19,244 nt of DNA from Acidobacteriota bacterium (GTDB lineage Bacteria; Acidobacteriota; Terriglobia; Terriglobales; Acidobacteriaceae). A model generated the notes under the pieces. It saw only the letters and a program-made list of their open reading frames with translations, searched no databases and was not told the origin of the DNA. Position numbers and translations under genes: made by a program. The stretch is taken from assembly GCA_025353435.1 (NCBI GenBank), contig JANXQR010000549.1, positions 1 through 19,244 on the forward strand. Reading direction: 5' to 3'. Each line of letters starts with the position of its first letter. Positions within the stretch are counted from its first letter, which is position 1. Positions 1-6,739 of this stretch are shown piece by piece.

Positions 1-871
1 GCGGAACCGCGGTGGCTTCGCGCACATTTTGCCCCGAATTAGCGGCCTTGCCAGCAGATCGCTTGCCACACGCCACGGGAACGTTCGTCATCTGCTTGGC
101 GAATACCCTGTAGCTGACGGTGCCCGGGCGCAGCGTCGACCAATAGCTCTTGCGCGTCAGCAGTGGCTCGTCCAGATCGATGAGCTGGTTCTTGAGTATC
201 TTGATGCCGCAGAGCAGGTTGTTTTTCGGCTGCAGAATCGTCTTGGACGCATCGTGCTCCGGCAATTGCTTGTCCTGGTCCCAATCGAAGTCGCAGCCGT
301 AGCGATCGGAGTCCTCATAGGTCAGTTGCAGAAGCCCTTCCTGCCGAGTGATGCGGTGCGTGATCGGGTCAGTAACGGCCACTTCCGGATCGGTGTGGCG
401 GACGTTGGTAGTCGGATTTAGACCGGCCTCCGCACCCGCCAGCGCCTGAAAAAAATAAGCCCAGAAGGACCGTTTATCGGGAGCGCTCAACGATTCAAAG
501 CGAGGGCAAAACGGGCGGACTGCCCGCTTTACGCGCGACGAGAGAAGTTCCGGTGGAAGGTTCTCTTCGATCATCACATCCCACTTTGGCTCCCAGTTCT
601 GGGCGTCACCCAGTTCATCCTTCTTCACCGCAATGGGAGTGGGAGGACCGGGCTTGATCTCCGAAGCTGGGACAGGCCCGGGAGGTACGGGAACGGCGGG
701 TTGGGTCTCATCCTTCGTCTGCCCCACAGCGCCGGGCTGCGACATGGGCTGTGGCTGGGCGACGGATTGCTGAGGCCGCGGCGCAGGTTTGTCAGCCGGA
801 GCCTGCGCCGATCCCATGCCCAAAACCGGGACGAGCAGCGAGAAGGTCAAAATGGCGAGTTTCGTGTGCAC
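1..871 (-). CDS. Secreted lysozyme/transglycosylase-like protein, C-terminus cut by the window edge
   Basis: A continuous minus-strand frame runs from a GTG at 869-871 to the window edge, giving 290 codons without a stop. The first ~24 residues (MHTKLAILTFSLLVPVLGMG followed by SAQA) look like a signal peptide with cleavage after AQA, so the protein is probably exported. A Pro/Gln/Lys-rich linker of about 70 residues follows. After that comes a globular region with FFQALAGAEAGLNP, then RQEGLLQLTYEDS, then NNLLCGIKIL. That arrangement resembles the lysozyme-like fold of SLT transglycosylases (an acidic residue in a helix, then a GLLQL-type strand, then a GI helix). The family call is by eye; the catalytic glutamate would be in GAEAG. 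The protein is divergently oriented to the DUF2277 gene and probably unrelated to the hydrogenase cluster. The end of the gene is not visible. Confidence 0.72.
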   Translation of the reverse strand, partial: MHTKLAILTFSLLVPVLGMGSAQAPADKPAPRPQQSVAQPQPMSQPGAVGQTKDETQPAVPVPPGPVPASEIKPGPPTPIAVKKDELGDAQNWEPKWDVMIEENLPPELLSSRVKRAVRPFCPRFESLSAPDKRSFWAYFFQALAGAEAGLNPTTNVRHTDPEVAVTDPITHRITRQEGLLQLTYEDSDRYGCDFDWDQDKQLPEHDASKTILQPKNNLLCGIKILKNQLIDLDEPLLTRKSYWSTLRPGTVSYRVFAKQMTNVPVACGKRSAGKAANSGQNVREATAVP

Positions 872-1131
872 AGATTATGAGATGCGAACCTGCTCCAAAT
901 AGGTCAGTTTGCGTAATATTTTGATGCCGAGGCTAGTAGGCAGGTCTTGAACACGAGGGACTGCACAGCGGAGTGAGAGGATATTCCAAGGTTCGGGCGA
1001 GGAGACCGCATCAGAATGAAAGAGATTGTGGCGGTGGTGTTCCGCCTTGGATTGCTGTGCAACGCGCTGCTGTTTGTGAAATCAACCCAGTGTACTCGCG
1101 TCGGGGCAAAATTCAAGATGGAGATAAACGC

Positions 1132-1401
1132 ATGTGCCGAAACATAAAGCTGCTTTTCAACTTCGATCCGCCGGTAACTGAGGCGGAGATTCGCGCCGCG
1201 TCGCTGCAGTTCGTGCGCAAGATCAGCGGCTTTCAGAAGCCATCAAAGGCGAATGAGACCGCATTTGCCGCGGCGGTGGACGAAGTTGCGGCAGCTTCCA
1301 CACGGCTGCTGACCTCGCTCGAGACGAATGGCCCAATTCGCAATCGAGAAGAGGAAGCGGCCAAGGCGCGTGCGCGGGGAGAGGCGCGATTCGGAGATTG
1401 A
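1132..1401 (+). CDS. DUF2277 domain protein
   Basis: This 89-residue protein begins MCRNIKLLFNFDPPVTEAEI, the very conserved N-terminus of DUF2277, and ends with a basic/acidic helix (NREEEAAKARARGEARFGD). I chose ATG 1132, rather than the frame extending back to 973, because family members start at MCRNI and a GGAG at 1120-1123 sits 8 bases upstream. The length matches the family. The function is unknown; there is no signal peptide or membrane segment, so it is probably cytosolic. It stands alone, about 390 bases before the first hydrogenase gene, and I see no reason to tie it to that cluster. Confidence 0.85.
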   Translation: MCRNIKLLFNFDPPVTEAEIRAASLQFVRKISGFQKPSKANETAFAAAVDEVAAASTRLLTSLETNGPIRNREEEAAKARARGEARFGD

Positions 1402-1787
1402 TCGGAAGTGTGGGTTTGCCGACGGTTGGCTTTTGCCTCTGGTGCAACAAAGACTTCTATTCCATGGAAGAGGTCTGGGGTCTGGGCACAAAACGGACCA
1501 GATATGGAACCCTGCCCAAAATTCCGGAAAAACATTGAGACTATTGGGTAGGAGAGAAAAGTCGAACCCGACACCCCCGCTTTCCCGGATAAGATTCTGC
1601 CCCAAGCGTCAGGCGCAATGTGAAGGCAAAGTCTTGAGGCGAGCTCCCTTCCCCGCCCAGTTTCCAAGAAACCTCATCAGAATCTCCGGGACGTACACCT
1701 GGGTTGATTACCCGCTTGCATAAGGCGGATGTTGGGGCGAATATACTCCTACGTCACTTCTCCTGTGACGCGATTCCGTGGAGGCCT
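1402..1787. other. Non-coding stretch upstream of the first hhyS copy
   Basis: About 386 bases without a convincing gene; the open frames here have no family-like content. It holds an imperfect hairpin around the palindrome TTCCATGGAA (1460-1469, with outer AGAC/GTCT arms at 1451-1476). Nearer to hhyS lies a perfect 6-base dyad at 1752-1770. Any promoter for the first hhyS copy must be here, but I could not pick a convincing -35/-10 pair. Confidence 0.5.
1752..1770. promoter_or_regulatory. CGTCAC-N7-GTGACG dyad before hhyS copy 1
   Basis: Two perfect 6-base inverted arms, CGTCAC at 1752-1757 and GTGACG at 1765-1770, are separated by 7 bases and end 17 bases before the likely GTG start. This could be an operator or a small hairpin in the leader. 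No regulator can be assigned from the sequence, and a dyad this short may be chance. Confidence 0.3.
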
Positions 1788-2816
1788 GTGCCAGTCTGGG
1801 ATCAACATGCTCCGCCCATTGCGGAGATCGATGTTCTGTGGATTACGGCCGGGCTCGGCTGTGATGGCGACACCATCGCGATGACTGCTGCTACCCAGCC
1901 AAGCATCGAGGACCTCGTTTCGGGGGGCATTCCCTGGACTCCAAAGGTGAATCTTCACAACCCGTTCCTCTCCTTCGAGAACGGCGACGAATTCCTGAAG
2001 CGATTCCACCAGGCAGCGCAGGGCAGCCTGGACAACTTCATTCTCGTGGTCGAGGGCTCTGTTCCCAATGAAAACAACAAAAAGGAAGGGTACTGGGCTT
2101 CGCTTGGAACCGACCAGGTGTCAGGACAGCCGATCACAACCTGCGAGTGGATTGACCGCCTTGCTCCGCATGCCTGGGCCGTTATAGCAGTAGGGACGTG
2201 CGCCACCTAAGGCGGTATTCACGCGATGGAGGGCAATCCGACTGGTTGCATGGGGTTGCCAGACTATCTCGGCTGGCAATGGAAGTCTAAGGTCGAAATT
2301 CCGATTGTCTGCGTGCCCGGTTGCCCGGTTCAGCCGGACAACTTTATGGAAACGCTTCTCTATCTGCTTTACATGGCAAGCGGGCGCGCGCCCATGATCC
2401 CACTCGACGAGGCGTTGAGGCCCACCTGGCTGTTCGGAAGCACGGTTCACGAAGGGTGCGATCGGGGCGGCTACTACGAGCAGGGTCAATTCGGCGAGGA
2501 ATATGGCTCCCCGCTGTGCATCGTAAAGCTGGGTTGTTGGGGCCCAGTGGTGCAGTGCAACGTGGGTAAGCGCGGCTGGATGGGCGGAATCGGCGGTTGC
2601 CCGAATGTGGGTGGAATCTGCATTGGCTGCACGATGCCGGGGTTTCCTGATAAGTTTATGCCCTTCATGAATCAACCGCCTGGCTCCCTTCTATCTTCGG
2701 CCGCTGTGCAGACTTATGGGCGAGCGATCCATGCGTTGCGCAAATTTACTCAGGCCTCGCTGAACAAAGTGCCGAGTTGGCGTCGTCAAAGCGCTATACT
2801 CGGCAATTCCGATTGA
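1788..2816 (+). pseudogene. hhyS: [NiFe]-hydrogenase group 1h small subunit, copy 1, interrupted by in-frame TAA
   Basis: This frame encodes a full-length HhyS homologue (about 342 codons) that would carry the Fe-S relay from the NiFe site. It has the N-terminal LWITAGLGCDGD motif, VPGCPVQPDNF, KLGCWGPVVQCNV and GGCPNVGGICIGCTMPGFPD. CxGD replaces the usual CxxC, fitting the Asp-ligated proximal cluster known for the actinobacterial-type enzyme. A TAA at 2208-2210 stands where copy 2 has Tyr (GTCAT-Y-GGIHAMEGNP); the frame resumes at once and is clean to 2816. No Tat signal is seen. The start is uncertain: GTG 1788 gives an N-terminus of family-like length but GGAGG (1780-1784) is only 3 bases away; a TTG at 1704 is the upstream alternative. 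By eye it is roughly three-quarters identical to copy 2, so this is an old paralogue. It could be a pseudogene, a readthrough gene or a base-call error. Confidence 0.85.
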
Positions 2817-2859
2817 CAACTAGTTCAACTGGGAGAAATTGCCGTGCGGGAGTTGAGTG

Positions 2860-4447
2860 ATGACCCTTACTTCACAAGCCGAATGGGGAGCTCGCCAACC
2901 GCTGCGCGAGCCCGAATTCGATTCGATTCCGGCTCCGCCAGAGTTGGCCGAGGCCGAAGCACTTTTGTTGGAATTGGCTGGCGTGTTCAGCGGCGGGCCG
3001 ACAGGTTCGGTCACTGATCCTCTCCATCCAGGGTTGGGTGCGGACGCGGACGCTACAAATCTTGAGGCCAAGTATCGTGCGCTGCTGGAGCAAATTCCGG
3101 CCGTTGTCTTCATGGCCTATGTGGATCGCGGAGTCAGCGAGGCATACGTAAGCCCGGAGATCGAGGCCGCTCTTGGCTACTCTCGTGAGGAATGGCTTGA
3201 GGACCCGATTCGATGGTATGAGCGTATCCATCCCGACGACAAACAGCGGTGGAGCGTGGAAGCCGCGACCATGTTCGTGTCAGGCAATCCGCTCCGCTCC
3301 GCTTACCGAGTAATGGCACGTGATGGACGCGTGGTATGGTTCCAATGCGACGCTCGCATGGTGCGTCGGCAGAACGGACAGCCGTGGTTCATTCACGGCG
3401 TGGCCTTCGACATATCAGACTTGAAGGACACCGAACGAGCCTTGCAGCAAGAGCGGAACGTGGTTTCAGCAATTCTTGAGACTGTCGGCGCCCTCGTCAC
3501 CGTGCTCGATCCCGAGGGGCGGATTGTGCGATTCAACCGCGCTTGTGAACTAACAACCGGGTATTCGCTCGGAGAAGTCTGTGGCAAACATATTTGGGAT
3601 TTTTTTCTCCAGGCGGAGGAGGTCGAGCAGGCGAAGGGAATCTTCGGCCGCTTGAGCGCCGACCTGCTTCCAAAGGACTTTAAGAGCCATTGGATAACGC
3701 GCCAAGGCTCACAGCGAGTCATAGCATGGTCCTGCTCGATGCTACCCGGTAACGACGGAACGCCCAACTACATCATTGCGACCGGAATTGATATACCGAA
3801 CGCGAACAGCTGGAGAGAGCCCTGCTGAATATCAGTGCACGGAGCAACGGCGAATTGGCCAGGATTTGCACGATGGGCTCGGACAGCACCTGACCGGAAT
3901 CGCCTTTATGGCCAAAGTACATGAAGCGAAACTGGCTGAGAAACAGATGCCGGATGCGGTGGACGCGGCGAAAATCGTGCGCCTTGTGAACGAGGCAATC
4001 CACAAGACACGCAAATTGGCGCGAGGCTTGCTGCCCGTGCTCTCTGACGCACAGGGCCTAATGTCCGCGTTGCAACTGTGGGCGAGTGAGGTTGAGGACC
4101 TGTTCGGGATCTCGTGCCGATTCGAATGCGAGACGGCCGTGCTGATCCACGATGACGGCATGGCTACACACCTCTACCACATCGGCCAAGAGGCGGTGAC
4201 CAACGCCATCAAGCATGGCCACGCGGGAAAGATCCTCATCCGCCTCACTCAAGACAATGGATGGGGCACACTGGTGATTCGCGACGACGGCACAGGAATT
4301 AAGAAAGATCGAGTGAACACACATGGGATGGGTCAGCAAATCATGACCTATCGAGCGAGCATGATTGGCGGAAGGTTGGAGATTGGGCCAGACCAGGCGC
4401 AGGGAACCTCGGTCACATGCACTTTTCCCGTTATCTCGGCGAGATGA
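2860..4447 (+). pseudogene. PAS-PAS-HisKA_3 sensor histidine kinase, two 1-base deletions
   Basis: Restoring one base near 3794 and one near 3842 gives a single 529-residue NarX-like kinase. PAS 1 spans about residues 67-190 and PAS 2 about 200-312, both with the usual HPDD/DGR features. The middle segment 3795-3842 reads TEREQLERALLNISAR in a third frame. The dimerisation domain follows with RRIGQDLHDGLGQ (phospho-accepting His in DLHDG). The HATPase_c domain has the N box EAVTNAIKHG, then DDGTGI, then HGMGQ. No membrane helix is visible, so it is a cytosolic sensor, with PAS domains that may bind a cofactor or ligand. The ATG at 2860 has GGGAG 7 bases upstream. The gene sits 43 bases after hhyS copy 1 and 12 bases before its likely partner regulator. 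As it stands it would give a PAS-only protein ending at 3828; a kinase-core fragment (3776-4447) could be translated only by re-initiation. Confidence 0.85.
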
Positions 4448-4459
4448 AGGAATAACTCA

Positions 4460-5161
4460 ATGACGACGAATCCTATCCTCGACAGGTCAGGCAAGACAGG
4501 CACGGCTTTCAAGAGAGCCGTTTTCATCGTCGATGATCACCCACTCCTCCGCCAGGGGCTCGCTCTCCTCATCAACCAGCAGGAGGATATGCAGGTTTGC
4601 GGAGAGGCCGAGGAGGCGCATGCTGCGTTGCAAGCGATTACGCGAAGAAGGCCGGACATCGTGATTCTGGACATATCGCTGAATGGCCCGGACGGACTTG
4701 AGCTGCTCAAGAGTATCCGCGCCTCAGACCCGGACCTGCCCGTTCTCATCCTATCGATGCACGACGAGGACATCTACGCAGAACGTGCTCTTCGCGCCCG
4801 CGCGAATGGATACATCATGAAGCAGGAGGCATCGGATAAGGTGCTTGTGGCTATCCGCCGAATTCTGAATGGCGAGGTGTATTTAAGCGATCGCATGTCT
4901 AATAAGATGCTCCAGCAGTACATTATTGGTGCGCCGCCAATGATCCAATCCCGTATCTCATCGCTGTCCGATCGCGAATTGGAGGTATTTCGGCTGATTG
5001 GGGAGGGCCGCACCACACGTGAGATTGCCGAGGAACTTCATCTCAGCATCAAGACCGTAGAAACGTACCAGGCCCATATTAAGGAGAAGCTCGTATTGCG
5101 CAGCGGACGTGAGCTGATCCAGCATGCTATCCAGTGGAAGGTCCATGAGAAGAGTGCTTGA
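4460..5161 (+). CDS. NarL/FixJ-family response regulator (REC-LuxR HTH)
   Basis: An intact 233-residue DNA-binding response regulator. The receiver domain (about 20-135) has the acidic pair D25/D26, phospho-acceptor D71 in VILDIS, S99 and K121. The LuxR-type helix-turn-helix (about 165-225) has SLSDRELEVFRLIGEGRTTR and then IAEELHLSIKTVETY. The ATG at 4460 follows an AAGGA about 8 bases upstream and lies 12 bases after the kinase stop, so the two are almost certainly a cotranscribed two-component pair. Position between the two hhyS copies makes the hydrogenase genes the obvious candidate targets, with the 484-base gap after it holding the likely site. That target is inferred; no binding motif is identified. 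If its kinase is really broken, it would need another phosphodonor. Confidence 0.93.
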   Translation: MTTNPILDRSGKTGTAFKRAVFIVDDHPLLRQGLALLINQQEDMQVCGEAEEAHAALQAITRRRPDIVILDISLNGPDGLELLKSIRASDPDLPVLILSMHDEDIYAERALRARANGYIMKQEASDKVLVAIRRILNGEVYLSDRMSNKMLQQYIIGAPPMIQSRISSLSDRELEVFRLIGEGRTTREIAEELHLSIKTVETYQAHIKEKLVLRSGRELIQHAIQWKVHEKSA

Positions 5162-5645
5162 GGTTCTAACCAACTCCTTCGCTCACCGCTATGCGGAATA
5201 TACGCAGATTGTTCAACGGACTTTCTTTCGGACACCGGGTCGGGGAAAACCTGACGTCTAGCGCAGCGAAAGTTCTGAAGCCAGAATAGGGCCAGTCCCG
5301 CTTGCGGCTCTTTCACGACATCTGTTCGGATAGCGGAGACTTGATGAAAGCGACTCCCCTCTGTCTTCGATAAAAGCAACGCCTTTGGCCAAATCAACTA
5401 GCCGTGGGTCAGGTTCAACTTAACGGCAGAACGCAAGAATCAAGCGGGTTTTCACCGGGGTCGCTCAAAGCATTCTAATCACTCAACGGCGGAGGTTCAG
5501 GCGAGAACACCCTCATGGGAAAGTTGCGCCCAAAGACTGGTGAACACGAGGCGCCTCCCTCATGGCGAGGACTGTTAGCGCCATACGCGCCGGTGTTCCC
5601 CGTGCTCGAAAAGGCAAGATCACCTAGCAAAGGAGATCCCAGTTC
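5162..5645. other. Non-coding region between the response regulator and hhyS copy 2
   Basis: A 484-base stretch without a supported gene in either direction. It probably holds the promoter and leader of the hhySL operon. I see no clear sigma-70 or sigma-54 promoter by eye. Its last 100 bases contain the nested hairpin at 5542-5598 and a good ribosome-binding site, AAAGGAG at 5629-5635, 10 bases before the hhyS ATG. Confidence 0.6.
5542..5598 (+). promoter_or_regulatory. Three-tier nested hairpin in the hhyS leader
   Basis: Three inverted pairs are stacked in register. GAACAC (5542-5547) pairs with GTGTTC (5593-5598), GGCGC (5550-5554) with GCGCC (5587-5591), and ATGGCG (5562-5567) with CGCCAT (5579-5584). 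Small internal loops separate them and the terminal loop is 11 nt. The structure ends 47 bases before the hhyS ATG and leaves the ribosome-binding site free. It lacks a T run, so it is not a standard terminator. It could be a leader RNA structure that stabilises or attenuates the message, or a protein-binding dyad. Confidence 0.55.
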
Positions 5646-6715
5646 ATGACTTCACAAGCTGCTCCTTACGGTCGAGTCACTCAGAAGAAACCAGCGGTAC
5701 CTGAACTTCACATCCTGTGGATCACGGCAGGCTTGGGATGTGAAGGAGACTCGGTTTCAATTACAGCAGCCACGCAGCCAAGCATCGAAGATGTACTGCT
5801 CGGTGCCATACCCGGCCTTCCCAAGGTCCACCTCCATAACCCTGTACTCGCCTACGAGAACGGCGACGATTTTCTGAAGTTCTGGTACGAGGCTGAGGCA
5901 GGGCGGCTTGAACCCTTTGTGCTTGTCGTTGAGGGCTCAATCCCGAACGAGAAAATCAAGAAAGAAGGCTACTGGGCTGGGCTGGGCTGGGGACCGATCC
6001 TAACACCGGCCAGCCCATTACCACTAACGAATGGATCGATCGCCTGAGTCCAAAGGCCGTTGCTGTCATTGCCTGCGGCACCTGTGCCACATATGGAGGA
6101 ATCCATGCGATGGAAGGGAATCCAACCGGGTGTGTGGGTTTGGCGGACTACCTAGGATGGGACTGGAAATCCAAGGCAGGCTTGCCGATTGTGAATGTCC
6201 CGGGCTGCCCAGTGCAGCCAGATAATTTCATGGAGACGGTCCTCTACTTGCTCTATCAGGTGGCGGGGCTGGCTCCCATGATTCCTCTTGATGCGCAGTT
6301 GCGGCCTACCTGGCTGTTCGGCAGCACGGTGCATGATGGCTGCGATCGTGCCGGATCGTATGAGCAGGGTGACTTTGCAACCCGCTATGGCTCTCCTAAG
6401 TGCATAGTCAAATTGGGTTGCTGGGGCCCGGTGGTGAATTGCAACGTCCCCAAGCGGGGGTGGATGGCCGGCATTGGTGGCTGCCCAAACGTGGGCGGCA
6501 TATGCATCGGGTGCACCATGCCTGGCTTCCCGGACAAGTTCATGCCCTTTATGGACGAGCCGCCTGGCGCTAAACTTTCCAGCAGTGCCATCGGTATCTA
6601 TGGCCAGGCAATTCGGGCGTTGCGAAGTATGACGAACGCGACCGTGAACAAAGAGCCAAAATGGCGGCATTCTCGCGCCGAACTGACGACCGGCTACCAC
6701 AGCAATTCCTACTAA
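5646..6715 (+). pseudogene. hhyS: [NiFe]-hydrogenase group 1h small subunit, copy 2, frameshifted by a 5-base repeat unit
   Basis: This is the small subunit directly upstream of hhyL and the expected partner in the enzyme. Motifs are LWITAGLGCEGD near the N-terminus, GTCATYGGIHAMEGNP, VPGCPVQPDNF, KLGCWGPVVNCNV and GGCPNVGGICIGCTMPG. Asp in CEGD takes the place of the second proximal-cluster Cys. There is no twin-arginine signal. The frame breaks at a TGGGC tandem (5973-5987, three units, then TGGGG). Removing one unit restores YWAGLGTD and yields a 354-residue protein, a normal HhyS length. As written, translation ends at TGA 6045-6047. Re-initiation at ATG 6110 would give only the C-terminal part. 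ATG 5646 with AAAGGAG upstream is a strong start. hhyL begins 24 bases after the stop. Confidence 0.88.
5973..5992 (+). repeat. TGGGC pentamer tandem repeat inside hhyS copy 2
   Basis: Three exact TGGGC units (5973-5987) are followed by an imperfect fourth, TGGGG (5988-5992). Two units would keep hhyS in frame; three put it out of frame. The paralogous copy 1 has no repeat at this position and reads straight through WASLGTD. Unit gain by strand slippage explains the frameshift exactly. Confidence 0.85.
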
Positions 6716-6739
6716 CCCAACATTGAAGGAGACAAAACG

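Noticed and set aside
29..421. A plus-strand open frame of 130 codons
   Set aside because: It lies opposite the minus-strand signal-peptide protein, whose composition and motifs are far more protein-like.
1016..1147. A 43-codon plus-strand ORF overlapping the start of the DUF2277 gene
   Set aside because: No family resemblance, poor ribosome-binding site and out of frame with the well-supported DUF2277 start.
1560..1590. Minus-strand GGGTTCGA reminiscent of a tRNA T-arm
   Set aside because: The stem cannot pair and no other tRNA arms surround it.
1744..1750. TACTCCT matching the NarL heptamer TACYYMT
   Set aside because: A single degenerate heptamer is expected often by chance, and the regulator's own specificity is unknown.
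2208..2210. In-frame stop as a recoded amino acid
   Set aside because: TAA is not used for selenocysteine (TGA) or pyrrolysine (TAG), and the site is an ordinary Tyr in the paralogue.
2869..5659. The 11-mer ACTTCACAAGC near the starts of both the kinase gene and hhyS copy 2
   Set aside because: Many exact 11-base matches are expected by chance in 19 kb, and the flanks show no further similarity.
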